From Holacanthus passer (Eukaryota; Chordata; Actinopteri; Pomacanthidae): a stretch of DNA of 64,000 nt. The stretch covers positions 3,162,001 through 3,226,000 of the forward strand of contig JAFREQ010000035.1 of NCBI GenBank assembly GCA_025331565.1. The letters run 5' to 3'. Made by a program: the position numbers and the translations under genes. Of this stretch, positions 35,301 through 48,100 are shown piece by piece. The notes under the pieces were generated by a model that saw only the letters and a list, made by a program, of their open reading frames with translations, did no database searches and had not been told where the DNA came from. The number at the start of each line of letters is the position of its first letter. The first letter of the stretch is position 1.

Positions 35301-38300
35301 AAGTCTTATTAGTGGAGTCAGAGCAGTGAATGGTAATAAATGCTGACATATGATAAGTTATTCAGTAATACTTCTCACGCAAACTATGGTTGCAGTGAAT
35401 ATTTAGAATCTGAAAAAGAAACTAAAACCTCATATGGCCTCACTATAAGAGGGGCTGGAGGCAGTTAAACAAGCCTAAGAAATACTGACCAGCCCATCCA
35501 TCCTCGCAGTCATTGTCAAGCTCATCCAGATCCTTCAGGTCCTCTGGATTAATGATAGCTGGGCGTTGTGGTCTGTCACCAGGCCTGCGGATGGGCTGAG
35601 AAGAGAGTCGAGGTGGAGCACGGACAAAGCGGCTATCTCTTTTCACATCACCGCTGCAATCCAAGACAGTAGAAAGACAAATTAGCAACTGCCAGATGTC
35701 ACAAACTGCTTAGAATGAATGGATAAACCCTCTCACATTGTGAATGTTCTTACTTGACAAGTTCAGGTTTGGTGTAGCTCTGCCTAAAGGTGGGCTTGCT
35801 GTCAAATCGGGCTGGGGCTGCAACAGTGGTAGGAACATGGTCTGTACCTGGGGCTTCACGTGTCTCTTTAGAGCACATCTGCAAACAGGGGGATGAAACA
35901 ATGAGTTCAAAGAGTGAGTCAGAAATACAACAAGCCACTGAAAGGATTTGAGCCGTGACAGCTTATTTTAACACCAGTAGACTGTCTTCAAACAATGGCC
36001 TGAAGGAGTCATATAGTACTCACAAATGCGGGCAACATGTCATGGTAGACAGCAGTCGAGGTGTGGTGAAGCTGGTACTGCAGGGCAGTCGGGACGGTTG
36101 TTCTGCGGACAGGCTGGGCGGGTCGCAGGGAAGGCTCCTTGGGGTCAAGGACTGGTGATTGAGCAGTCACTACACTAGAAGAGGTTGTGCCGGTGGTGGA
36201 GGAGGGGTGAGACGAGGCTGGAGGGGTGCCAGTCTCACCCAGGGCAGTGATCTTACCCTCAGGATCTGCTGGCAGGCCGAGGGTCAGGGACGAGGGTTGA
36301 AGGTTCCTGCCACCACCTTCCCTCCAGCTCGTCACATCTTAAAGTGGAGCGAGGGAGATTTTAGTTGAAATTTGAGTCTTTTCACTTATCAACGAGCCAA
36401 CAAACTTCCTGATAGTCAAAATTCCTCCGACAATTTAATAATTTCCTGTCCAGCAGACTTTTCTCTTTTTTAATCAGTTATCTGTGAGATTGCCAGCCAA
36501 TTCTTGAGGGTTGAGACTTACTCTGGGGGCGGAGGCTTGGTCCGGGCCCATACGACGGATCGAAGCCGCTTCTTTCCTTGCCAGCCCTGTCCTGTTCTCC
36601 AGCTGCCTTCAGCGTGGGAAATTCCTCGTGAGAGAAGGGCTGAAGTCGGTTTGAGGCCCTTGAACCTGATTTTTTTTATTGAAAGAAGTGGCATGAAGAA
36701 AGATGTTTGTCTGACTTGTGCAAACAGAAGAGTGTTGTACAAAGACATGTGGGGATGACTATCCAGGGAAAGCATACCATTCACCTTTAGCATGTCATTC
36801 AATTTTAAATACACCCCGCTCTCATAGATAAACCATATAACTCACCATCTTGCTCTACTGCCTTTCCATTTAGCTGGGCCCATTGCTTTGGTCCACCTGT
36901 GTTTGTGTTCTGTGGAAATTTAAAAAAGCGAGGTCATGGTCTAATAGGTGCATTGGTTCTCTCTGACCTTTTGGACATAGAATGAGTCTAGACTTTTTTT
37001 CTTCTGACATACAGAAAGTATTAACAGTGTTAACAGTTTCACTTAAGTACATTAAATAAAGATGTTATGGCTTTTAAAATAATGACATAATGATGTTGGG
37101 AAAGACAGTGGTTAAAATGTCAGCTGCCAACTCCATCTTGACCTTTTCTGTGTTAGCAAAGACACACTACAAGAAAAGAGGACTAGGCATCGTCCTCTCT
37201 GTGTCTTTGAAGACAAATCTATTTGCTTGAAGGTGTTGCTCACAAACTGAAGCAGTTTTCTCACATGTACTCAGGACAATGTCGACAGAATCAGGTCAGA
37301 CATTGTTCTGAGATGCCCTTTCACGCATGTAGCACACAACAGGAGGTCATCATGTACTGGAAATACTCTGGCTCAGGTGAGGGGAGATGTCGATGGACTG
37401 CATGCAGTAGGAGGAGAACTCAACCATAATGATGACTATTTTTGAGTTTGTATCAATACTACAAGTATTTGGACAAGAGTGGAAAGCAATATACAGGCAA
37501 GCAGAAAAGAGTATGAATCCATTACACTCAACATCATCAGCATCATCAACACGCCGGCTCACTCGCTGTGAATTCTCCGGACAATGACCTGCTCTATTCA
37601 CACATAGGCTCCATCAGATTTTGTACTAGGAAGCTGGCAGGATAAAGTCTGTTTAATGTCTGGTTCAACTGATTCAAATATTTGCAATTGTTTAGTCACC
37701 TATATTTAAAGACTGCTGTGTGAGTTTTCTTGCACAGAAGTAGCATTTTTTTCTTTGGACATAATGAAATCTGCACTGGAGTCACAGTTGTGTATTAAAG
37801 TGGGCTTGTTGAACATCAAATAGGAGATAAATGTTTAAACACAATCTTCATGATGGGAAAAGTCAGGATAAAATGTCCCATGTTGAACAACTTTAGCTAT
37901 GCATACATACCTCCTGGTTGACTACCGGTGAGGGCTTCTGAAGATTGGAGACAGATTTCTGTAAAGCCAGCTGCGGCTGCAACTCCGGCAGCTGTGGTAT
38001 TGATGCAATAGAACTACAAAGAAGAAAGAAGAAAAAGACAACTGTTAGTGTTGTCAAATTTAGTCACGGATACTACAACTTGAAACAAGGCAAGCATAAA
38101 GAAGACTGGACCTCTGAGCTGGTGTTAATACAACAACTGTCTCTAATTAAAAGGTAACTTCTTTGCAGCTTTACAAAGCTCAAAGCCTTATTTGACTTTT
38201 TCCTGATGCTGAAAAATGAGGTCTCTTAAAAAGCACTTCTCCATTGCACCCAGGGTGGTTAACTTGTTTTATGATTGAAAACTACAAAAGCTGTCTGAAT

Positions 38301-38796
38301 ACCACTGTCATAAATTAATATAAAGAATTACTAGTAGTACAGTTAATTTACCTGATCTTTGATACAACAATTAGACAAGAGGATGGTTTTCATTGTGTTA
38401 ATCTTTCTCCTCTTACCTCTTTTGATCGGGTTGTTCCTGCTTGTTCGCCCATCCTGTACCGTCTTTAGGCACAATAATCACGTTGGGATCGTTTCCTTTG
38501 TTTTCGGACTTCAAGCTCGGCAGGTGAGCAGGTGGGGGCATGCGCCGGGCTGTGGCCACTTTGCCAAGACTCTGCAAGCCATGTCGCGGAACTACTGGGA
38601 GAGAAAACACAGATAGATAAAGCAAGGGTACAGAGAAAATAATGAAGTACTGACGAAAGAAACAAAACAAAAAAAACGTACCTGTGTTTTTCTGAGTTTC
38701 TATTGATTTTCCTTTGTACTTGTCAAATAGGCTGAGTGAGGAATACTTGCTTTTCCCATCCTTGGACTTGGTTATTTGCCCCAAACGATCGGACAT
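23353..38796 (-). CDS. prrc2b: Proline-rich coiled-coil protein 2B (BAT2-like), with two reading-frame breaks
   Basis: Thirty coding exons on the minus strand: 38682-38796, 38417-38594, 37911-38013, 36846-36909, 36522-36665, 36024-36337, 35754-35878, 35490-35653, 34741-34822, 34419-34587, 33308-33653, 33011-33204, 32102-32303, 31788-31995, 29579-31611, 28498-28661, 28246-28361, 28015-28156, 27672-27748, 27213-27500, 26940-27041, 26620-26812, 26430-26527, 26213-26340, 25825-26065, 25473-25640, 25199-25278, 24972-25053, 24283-24490 and 23353-23520. The total of about 2,230 codons equals human PRRC2B. The start MSDRLGQITKSKDGKSKYS opens the BAT2 N-terminal domain (first ~200 aa). The 2-kb exon holds NNWIFIDEEQAFG, RG-rich and RRRRPPRQDKPPRFRRL segments. 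The C-terminus ends TGAIKPQAVKVEEGKA. PRRC2 proteins bind mRNA and initiating ribosomes and promote translation and leaky scanning. All phases agree except in exons 15 and 29, where length is one base off. Confidence 0.95.
24371..24375 (-). other. Frame break in prrc2b exon 29 (C5 run)
   Basis: Exon 29 is 208 bases long, but both neighbours need a multiple of three. The upstream frame (ending VNKPVIIRSP) runs into TGA at 24350. The shifted frame after the C5 run reads YPNPGRDPPHSTPPSAPEPP and joins the conserved last exon. One extra base or two missing bases here would explain it. Confidence 0.75.
24498..24550. repeat. (GGAA)n-like purine tract
   Basis: An imperfect GGAGGAAGGAAGG tract on the + strand. 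On the minus strand it forms the pyrimidine tract directly before the exon 29 acceptor of prrc2b. Confidence 0.75.
28659..28664 (-). other. Tandem (NAGNAG) splice acceptor of prrc2b exon 16
   Basis: On the minus strand the intron ends TTTTCAGCAG|GGGCCC. Either AG keeps the reading frame, so use of one or the other would add or drop a single residue. Confidence 0.6.
31300..31383 (-). other. Frame break in prrc2b exon 15 (near an A4 run)
   Basis: The entry frame of exon 15 (SDMACSQQDSYEE...) runs to a stop at 31221. The exit frame (KRWEPETRGG onward) is open only from 31383. The exon is 2,033 bases, two short of, or one over, a length compatible with its flanking phases. The A4 run at 31340-31343 (TGGAAAAGAGATGG) is the likeliest site; five A would restore the frame. 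Confidence 0.75.
34126..34164. repeat. Perfect inverted repeat, 17-bp arms, 5-base loop
   Basis: The left arm CTTTTCACTTGCCAAGC and the right arm GCTTGGCAAGTGAAAAG are exact reverse complements around the loop AAAAG. It lies in the prrc2b intron between exons 10 and 11, within otherwise non-repetitive intronic sequence. Confidence 0.93.
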
Positions 38797-38812
38797 TGCG
38801 ATGTAATGTCAT
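38723..38812 (-). promoter_or_regulatory. uORF overlapping the prrc2b start codon
   Basis: An ATG 16 bases upstream of the prrc2b ATG (first base 38812) opens a 29-codon frame. It runs across the main start in a different frame and stops at TGA 38723-38725. Its context (T at -3, A at +4) is weak. The main ATG has G at -3. The arrangement suits start-codon bypass by leaky scanning. Confidence 0.6.
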
Positions 38813-38859
38813 CGAGTATGGAAATTTTTCTTTGCGCCTCTTCCCAGTGCCTTCTGATT
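38797..38859 (-). other. 5'UTR part of prrc2b exon 2
   Basis: A strong acceptor (TTCTCTTTGTAG) ends at 38860. The exon contains 63 non-coding bases before the ATG at 38796. Confidence 0.7.
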
Positions 38860-41800
38860 CTACAAAGAGAAGAAGAAATTCCCACCTTAAGTACAGACCT
38901 CACTGCAGGAAAAAAATATGTAACCTTAGGGCTGGGAGGATGTTCATCTGTTACCTTATGATGGTGGGTATTATCTTGATTTTGATTTTTCAATAGTAAT
39001 TTTTTTAGATTCTTGTCATATTGCTCCAATCGCTGTGATGGGCCTGGCTTACAAAGGACTTGAATAACAGAATGAGAGCACTATTGAAGTTTGGTCTGGA
39101 AATGTGATCCTGTACCAGAAATTATTGGAGTGCAGAATTGTGAGCAAGACGAAACGGCTCAGGAGTGGCGAAAGCCGCCATCGATACAATGGAGGATACA
39201 ATGTGCTTAGGTGTAAACAAAAGCTGAAGACTAACAACCAGTTTAAAAAGGTTTATCTGAGATCAGTCACATCCCATACTGATGGGATTCTTGAGCTCAA
39301 CTTTAAAACGCTTCTTCAGGTTCTACTGGTTGGAAAGAATTTCTGCATCTCAGTTCAGAAAAGGATAGGCATTACAGCTGGACAGATTACAAAGTAACAA
39401 CCGACAGCAACTTTGGAAAGAATTTTAAAAAATGGGCCCTAAGAAAATCCCAGTGGAAATTACATTAGATAACGGTGACACTGAATCAAAAAAGAGGTAC
39501 TGTTTGGAAAATTGGAGAAAGATTTTGCAAAATTATTTTCAGGAAACTATATTCCACCTTTTTTAAATGACGTGTTCTTAAATGATATTTGTGCTGTAAA
39601 ATATGAACTGGAGACGAAATTGGATATACCAGGTTCCAGCACAAATACATTTCTGAACCATGACAATACTATAGAAGAAGTTAAAAGGGCTGCAGGCAAA
39701 TGATGTCTTTAAAATCTCCACATCTCTTAGAGGTCCTCTGATCTTTGCAAGACATGTTTTGAACATGGTATAATCCCTTCATTATGGTACAAGTCCATTA
39801 TTAAAACGTTTTCCAAAGTCACTGAAGAATGACTCCAGAATACCCCTCAATTATAGGGGCATCAGCTTCCTTAGTACAGCCTACAAATTATATTCTAACA
39901 GACTGAACAGGCTCACACAATATTTTCAAATGGGACAGCGTTGATGAGCAGAATGGATTGAAAAAGAAACAGTCCTGTATCGATCATATGCATTCGATAA
40001 CTATTAATAAAATTAGAATTGTTGAGGGCAAATGAACATTCACGTTTTGTTCATTTTCAAAAGGCAATCAACTGGATTAATAGAGATTTGCTCACCTTTA
40101 AACTTAATAATACATAATTGTAATTGAATTTCATTCATTAATATATAACTCATGTCAATATTGACCCTAAAATCAAGATTCAACAGAACCTGTAAGCAGC
40201 TTTTTAGTGAATGTATTTATGACTTTATGTTTACATACAAAAGATCTGATGAGCAACAGTGGAGGATATCAGTGAATATGTTTTTTTATATCATACTGAA
40301 ACAAGCTGTATAGTTACATACTTTTGCAGCTTATGGCTATGTTATTACTGTCTACCAGATAAATATTATCAAGGAAAACTGTTGACAGTTAGCTCTGTGA
40401 ACTCTGAAGCCAGGATATTGTTTCTGGAGCTACAAACTGCTGGTAAGTTTTGTCACGTCATTTTCAAGGTTTTGTGAACCACAAACAAATTCCACTTGCC
40501 TCCACTGTACTAAGATGGCAGCATTAGTTTCAGAACAAAAGAGCTCAAGGCAAAAAAACAGACCATCTCTCATAAAACTGAAAATATTTGTGTAGCTAGT
40601 CCCAGCCATGTGATTTCTTTTTGAAATTTGGTTAACTGGCTGTTTCACATGAATTAGCCACAGCTGATAAAATCAGCCCATGAAGGTTGCAACAAGAGAA
40701 ATTGAAGCTTGATAGCTAAAAATAACCACTGTTTAACATATGTGGCCGATCACTGGCCATAGTTTGTGCTCGGTGTGTACAGTATAGTTTGCAGTGGCCG
40801 TTAAGCGTGAATCGGCAGCGGTGCAGTGGATTAGAGAGATTTCTGATTGTCTTTTCAGCTTAACCCATTTACCCTTTTAGTTTTCTTTTCATTTTCCACA
40901 AGCAAAGCACAACCTGAACATGCCAGTGCAAATGAAAGAAAGGCAAGGCAAATCCTTATAATGCCAGTTCCAACTTTTAAATCTGACATATTCAGAAAGT
41001 GTTAAATCCACTGTGGTACATATATGGTTGGACAGATTGTTCTGATTGTTTGCATGTCATGTTTTTTAGGTTAAAAACACAGAGTGACGAGTTGTTTCCT
41101 CACACAGGTGACAAATGCACATGCTTGTTGCTGTTCAGATGGGTGCTGTGTGTAGTTTTTGCAATGTGTTCATGTGCAACTTAACAAAAGATGTGAGCCA
41201 ATGTGAGGTGACGCATCAGTTGCCCTTTGTCTGTGCGAGTTCTTCTGTATGTCAGCACCCTGGTCATGCAGAGATCATAAGCATTTCCACTGCAACCTCA
41301 GAAACATGCACCACAACTTGCACCGTGCCTGCTCTGATCACGGCTGCTCTCAGCACGGCTCAGAACAAGTATCAAACATTTGGAAAAAAACACTTTTGTG
41401 GTCAGGTAAACAATGTGATTAACAAAATATGATTCTATTCTTCTTGCCACCAGCTGTTAAATGTGTGATTGATTTTAAATGAAAAAAGGGTGATTTGCTC
41501 CATGTTTACATCTGGAACTCCACTTCAACCTCAGTTTTTGTTTATTCCACGTCCTGACCTGAGGGAAGAGAGACCAACACGTGCAACTTGTCTGAGACAT
41601 GTCAGAGGCACAGGTCATCGACTAGGGTTACTGGTATTTTGTACAAATATATATCTTATAAACAACATTAAGTTGCTATGATCAGCTGAGATTAAAACCA
41701 ATACAGCAGACTTGCTGCCCTCCATATAACCATGACTAAGGTAGGCAAATCTGCTTGAAAAAGATATGATAAATCTGTCCACTGTTTAACTAAAACCAGT

Positions 41801-44237
41801 GAAACCAGACATCAATCAGGGCATCCTTATAACCAATTTTTTTTCACTTATTTGTCCATTTGACAGAAAATAGTTCACAGTGCAAACACTTCAGGTATGT
41901 GGATGATCCCAAACAAAATTTCTGGTACTTTGCTTCTGAACTTTTCAAGTATATTTGTTCTATTCTTTGAAAACCACACTGATGTTTATCACAAATAAAT
42001 GTGGCACCAAAAGACAGAGTGTCAGCTGCAGATATCTCAAAACCTTGACTGCAACTATCTGTATGGCTAGATACCAATTACTTATTTGACACGTTAAATG
42101 CTTTATTCAAACAAAAATAAAGTATGACAGACCAAGGTCTTGTTGGCAGGAAGTAAGCGTCATGATGTTGCTATACCAAGAATTTCTTCCCTTTCCTGGT
42201 TGAAACTCCATTTCCATCTATTCTTTACTGTGGAGCTTCATATAAGTGATGTTATGTTTGTTGCTTTGACTTGTAGTGCATATGTCTTAATAAGAGGACT
42301 ATGTTCTCAAATCACCAGGTTAACTTTTCGTTTGCTACGTGCTTATCCAGAGTTCACATCTGACAAAGTCAAAACTAAAATAACATGAAATTGTTAGATC
42401 AAACACCCAATGTTAACAAACTGGGATATGTCAACATACACTATGTAATGCAATAAATACTACTGTAACTTCTACTGTAACTTCTAACAACACTAAGACA
42501 GAAGTAAACAACAACATGCAAAGGCGCTGTAAACTGAAAACTGATGTTTACCAGTTGAGCTCATTTAAATTTACAGGAAACCCAGACCTTTTCAGGCCTG
42601 GGTGGAATATTTCAAATTTGGAGGGATTTTCCAGTTCATGTCTTAATTTTATCTGCACTTAACATTAAATCTGCCACAACAGTTCAGTGAAGGCAGTAAA
42701 CGTAACAAGCAATCCCAGTAACATAAGACTAACATGTTGTCAATAACCAACCAACTTGTTATTCATAAGAAATCAGATTTATGTAGATTTACATTAAACA
42801 AAATGGTTTTGATGATGACAATCAAATGTAATGGAGTGCACACCCCAGCATGTGTTTTCTATAGTTTGATGTGATGATTAATTGCCAAACATGTCCTTCA
42901 ACTTCAACAGGATTTATATGTGATTATTGATTGCTTAATACAAAGACCAAAACAATGTATGCGAACAGATGTGTGACACTAGCAGACACAAAGCATCAAT
43001 GATGTGGGCTAAATGTTCACTTTTTTAGTTTATATATAGTTGGTTATTCCCCAACGGTCCACAGCTCATGTTTTGAACATTTTATTCACAATCATATGAA
43101 CATAAATATCATCGTTTGAGCCGAATATCAGACGATCCACATCACACAGGAGGCCGCTGGGTTAAAGCTCCGCATAGGCGTTTTACCGGGTCTTCTAGAG
43201 AAAAATATCCGTCCATCAAGGTCGACTTAGTCCAGTAATAAAATGATCATCTCAGGCCATTTTCCCTAAAAACCCTGGAATTTCTACAATGACCACCGAA
43301 TCCCAAATTTAGCGTTAAAGCTAGTCAACGTTAAGTTCTAAGATATGGAAGCAGCTAACGTTATCATTTCGTGACTTTGTTTACATTTTAGATGCTATTT
43401 CCACCAGACAACTAAAAGGAAATTACACATGTACTAAATATATATATACTGGCTATAACTATAATACATTTTTCCGACCGCAGAATAACGGTTGACCTCT
43501 TTAACGTTAGTTGTCGTTACCTTTTTGAAAGCTAATGCTAATTCCGGCACACGAAAGTGACACCAGTCAGTTTGCTGCACGAAAACATAAACACAATCCA
43601 TCTTAACTAATAAAATAAAACATAAAATAACTGTTTCTTGATTGAGCAGATTATACAGATCAAGCCAATATTATCTTAAATTGTAACCTAACACAAATGT
43701 CAAGAAGGACCCTTGTTGAGTTGCTAGCCATCACAGTAAAATATGCTAGCTGGCGGCTAATGAAAAATAGCTATGTAAACATCAAGTGCTAGCGGCTAAT
43801 GTCCTGGAGAGCCGCATATTATGATAGTTAAACATCTTAGTATGAATATATGAAAATAGTGGGTTTCTGTTTATTCAAGCAAACACGCAAGAATAACAAA
43901 AACACGACCAATTGCTAGTTAGCAGTCGCAGCTTGTCCGAAAACTAGCAAAACGGCAAACCCCGTTTAACTTCAAGTCTAATGCTCCAAAAACAACCTCG
44001 ACAGGCTGCGACTTTTCTGTTAAATTTCAGTTTTTTTATAGGGGGTGAATGTTTAAAACGCTCATATTCACGCTAACATTTTCAACCTTTCCTAGCTTTC
44101 GGAGCGGTCAGACGACAGGGATGGGAATGTAGGACAAGGCGATTAAAAATGGCTGCTGCACAGAACAAAGCAACAATAAAACGGAGGAGACGAGAAAAAG
44201 TGGAGATTTGACACAAACGTCCGCCTCCAGAACTCAC
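38860..44237 (-). other. First intron of prrc2b
   Basis: A 5.4-kb intron between the non-coding first exon and the start-codon exon. It holds a decayed LINE fragment in the antisense orientation (39400-40070). A promoter-proximal zone rich in GCTAACGTTA-type motifs lies at 43100-44100. No other features were recognised. Confidence 0.7.
39400..40070 (+). mobile_element. Decayed non-LTR retrotransposon (LINE) reverse-transcriptase fragment
   Basis: Translated piecewise, the + strand shows the RT-upstream and RT-core pattern of LINEs. It has a TIEEVKRA segment, then HGIIPSLWYKSIIKTFSK, then RGISFLSTAYKLYSNRLN, then a degraded QNGLKKKQSCIDH motif. The frame is broken by several stops and shifts, so the copy is inactive. 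It lies in prrc2b intron 1, opposite to transcription. The clade is not resolved. Confidence 0.8.
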
Positions 44238-44490
44238 CGATTCAAACGCTTAGTGTTTCTCCTGATCAGCGAAAGCGATGTATTTCCACAAAATATTGTC
44301 TAATCGAAGGATGGATGGCGATTGTAATGCCCAATCTTCACAGGTTGAACCGTTTGCGGAGTCTGTGCTGGGGTCCGACCCGGCCTGGAACTGAACGGGG
44401 TCTGTGTGCAGGTTGGAGCGGCTCGCCTCACAGCGTCCTACGTCACCAAACGACGTGAGCTGGGTGGGGGAAACGAGCTCCCCCTGCTGG
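44238..44490 (-). promoter_or_regulatory. prrc2b promoter and non-coding exon 1
   Basis: A strong minus-strand donor (GAATCG|GTGAGTT) ends at 44238, matching a non-coding first exon. The region is CpG-rich compared with its surroundings. It has two CRE-like half sites (TACGTCA and ACGTGAG) near 44441-44460. The exact start site is not resolved. Confidence 0.6.
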
Positions 44491-44814
44491 TTGATTTGCA
44501 GAAACAACCTGGTCATTTTTGAGAGACGTTCATTAGTGTTTTTATGATTAGAAGATCACAAACTGCAGTAAATGTCACTGCAATAAAATGTTATGATATT
44601 AGATGCATATTGAGAGTTAATTGAAATGATAAAAATAAATCCAGCTGTAAAGGCAGCTGAAATGGGAGACCCACTGCTACCCAGCAAACTCTTTGCTGTG
44701 ATATGATAATGTAACACAGTATGAAAGTAGAGCTAAAATACATCATCTAAGGTAAAGGAAAGGAGGAAGACAGACACACTAAAGTAACAAGTCTAGTAAC
44801 AAGTGTATCCACTT

Positions 44815-45180
44815 GCACTATAATGTCCCCAGCTATGTCAATACTATATTTGCAATATTTCATTTCTAAGGTCATGACACTATGCAATATTTCGTTTCAT
44901 TTCATTTCATTTCATCTTTTTCAACTGCATTTGTCTGTGTATATATATTGATCTCGTTTTTTTTATTTCTCTTGTTAATTTGTTAATACTGTCTAACCTA
45001 TACTTTTTTATTTCTTCTAGTTAAATTGTTAATACTTTTTATTCTAGTCAAATTGTTGATACCTTTTTATTTTATTTTTATACTTCTCTTGTTTATATTA
45101 CTTACTTACTATTTATCTTTGCTGCTGCACACTGTAAATTTCCCCCATTGTGGGACTAATAAAGGAATATCTTATCTTAT
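44815..45180 (+). mobile_element. 3' end of a LINE-type retrotransposon
   Basis: The segment starts GCACTATAATGTCCCCAG and runs through a T-rich stretch. It finishes CCATTGTGGGACTAATAAAG and then repeated ATCTTATC. This is the characteristic 3' tail of a widespread teleost non-LTR element. Only the 5'-truncated tail is present. Confidence 0.75.
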
Positions 45181-48100
45181 CATGTCTTTCTTTGTTCTCA
45201 AGAAAGTTTTTATTGTATTGGAAAATGAAAAATAAAAACAATCTGTTCTTTCTTCCAGCTTTTCATTCATCTAATTCACTCATTTTGCTACTCACATTTG
45301 TTCTCCTAATTCTAAGATTCTCAAAAAAAAAAATTGAATCAGCATCACATCTGCCTCATTTCACAAGAAATTTGTCTGTAAAAGGAGCAAATTCTGCTGA
45401 AGGATGTGACCTAACTTGTCTCACAGCAGGACAAAATTATATGAGATAAATTAAAGGGATAAAATTAGGCAATGAGCATGAAAACAGAGATGCAGAACAT
45501 TCAAATCTAGGACAACAGCGACAATGACCAAATGTTATTTCAATGGGTTCTTTCTTTCTACATTCTGCATTTTTCAATTAATAGGCTGATTTTCACAGGA
45601 CACAGTCTGTCATATTTAATAAGAATGCATTATAAGGTTGTCGCTTTTTTGAGCAGCAAGTAAACTAATGTCAGATAACAGTCATAAAAAAATACCTCTC
45701 CAGAACATTGCAGGTGCTCATGTTAGTGAGTGAGGTCCCTGGAAATTCCTCTAGAGGGAGTACTTGTCTCACCCTTCTTCAAATATTCCTTTCAGAAGGC
45801 TACAAATATCTGATCCACTAGCTACTGTATGCCTTTTTTTTTTTTTTAATCACATTATGTTAGTAATATTGGTGTAAAAAATAAAATCACATAGTCGCAT
45901 TTACATTGCACAGATTCAAACTAGAAACAAAAAAGGATGATGGATTAACATGAATTATCATGCAATAAAATATATAAATAGCATAAGTATTTATTCCCAG
46001 GGAGTCTATCAGATGTTTCTAATGTGCCACTAAATACATGATTTCACCAGTTTGGGGATTCCTTGGGAGTTTATTTCATTTTTATGCAGCTATTGCAGAC
46101 GAATGCCTTTATTATCCTGCAGGGCCTTCAAGGGTGATCTATTGAACAGTAGGTTTTTACCCCAGTGAAGGAGCATTTCTGAATATACTAAAATGCAAAT
46201 GTCTCTGACAATCAGCAGAATACCTGTGTGGGATTATAACAAGCTCAGAGCTACATGCTGTACCTGCAGCATGCACAGAGGTCGGCTGCACCTACAAGGT
46301 TGTGGTGTCTAATATTTCCTCTATCTATTGGATATATATAACTGAGAGCATGACACAAACAGAGCATAAAGACATAACAGTAGGACGTGTGGTGTCTGTT
46401 GAGCCGGTGCATGTGGACCCTGCATAAACAGGCCTGCAAGCACTATCAGCACTTACTCACAGGGATATTTTGGGTACATGCTACTCAGGGTTGTGGGGGC
46501 CTGGAATTTGGCGCAAAACCAAGCAAACCTGCACTGGGACAAACTGTAATGAGGTGATGTTGCTCGTGTGTTCGTGTGTTGATCCCACTTTTATTTCACC
46601 TTGAGAAACCACATATAACACAATGTCAAGTTAGGCTTCAAGCAGCTTGATAGCTATCACTTCCTTTTTTTGTAAATGATCTCACACATATTGATATTCA
46701 TTGTTTTCATGTGCAAAGTTTGTCCTGGTGGTGACACTGATACACACAAACAATCACCTTCTGGGAACAAACAATGTCCAAAGCAAATTTCAAGGAAATC
46801 TGTGTGTTATTTTTCAAAGCTGCGTTAGTCAAATGTTGCGTAACATTGTATCTTGCTCTGTACAGAAGTGTTAGAAGGACTAAACCAGAGACTGACAAGA
46901 TACTGTATGTCAGAGTTTGCAGCTGTGGTACTTAATGTCAAAGTTTAACTCCTTCTACTCTACATCTTTTCGAAATGGTTCTTATAATTTTGTCGGTCTT
47001 GCAGTCACAGTTTCTGTCTACACCACTCGAAGAAAACATTTTTAAAAAATGAAGAGACATTTGGTCCAAATGTGCTTCAGATGTTTGACAGCTTTTTTTA
47101 AAAAAAATGTCTTTCAATGTTCTCATAACCAGGTAACACATAAGAATGAAATCTCTCACCCTCTGGCTCTCTCTGTCAGGGAGTGTTTTTTAATGCAGTT
47201 TCTATTCCTGCTATTTGAACTGTTTCAGAGCACACACCATTGCAGCGGTGTCGTTTCCTGTCAGATTTTTCTGTGGTAAGAATAGTGTGACAGGAAACGA
47301 GCGTCAATGACTGTGAAGACACCCAGGCTTAATGACAGTCAGAAATACAATACATGAATGTTTGCTCTCTCAGTCGAGTGGACAATTTGGTCTGAAATGA
47401 TATTAATGCAGTTAATAGGAAATGTAAGACTGCAACTGAAACTCTATCTGTTGATTAAGAACCACTCAAGCTTTATGTCAAGTGAGCCCCTAATTTGCAT
47501 ACTGCGCAGAGCAATCTTGTAAAAGTACACTTTCATTGCAAATAGTAAGATGTAATAGTGGCTCTTAACATTTTATTTTTAGTTTGATACCAGGGTAGGA
47601 AATGTGTCTTCAGAAGTAGGATACATTTATATAATTTGATTAGACAAACAGAAAATATTTTAGGAGTGAAAAGTCACATCAGAAGGATACGAGTTGCAGC
47701 TTGTAACTCCTCCTAAAGTTTACCACTGCTAGAAAGAGTATAATGATCACGTCAGAGCTGTCTCATTGGTTAAGGTTTCCACACTTCTTTTGTCTTTTGC
47801 TGACCAAGTTGTCCACCATGTGATGTCCTACAGTCCATGTGATGTTTGAAGCAATCAAAGCAATTTGTTGTGGAAAGCTATCATATAAATAGGCCGTTAA
47901 ACTTCCTGCAGCTGATTCGTGAGCGTGATTCATCAAATCACATTTAATAGTGTTCTCTTCATTCTAGTTGGCACACAAAAATTTCATTTTAAAATATTTG
48001 CAAATCCTTGTATTGAAGATGATCCGATGCACGGCAACACCCACACTTGCAAGCAACTGCTATTCACTGTAAATACATTTTTTTATGTTCACACGTATAA

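Noticed and set aside
37520..37560. Possible box C/D snoRNA (TGATGATG repeats on the minus strand) in a prrc2b intron
   Set aside because: The human gene hosts SNORD62 copies, so I looked. The TGATGATG here lacks a paired D box and terminal stem, and no other intron gave a convincing candidate.
41115..41432. 105-aa frame in prrc2b intron 1
   Set aside because: Cysteine/threonine-rich but without a recognisable domain, splice context or homologue; likely a chance frame.
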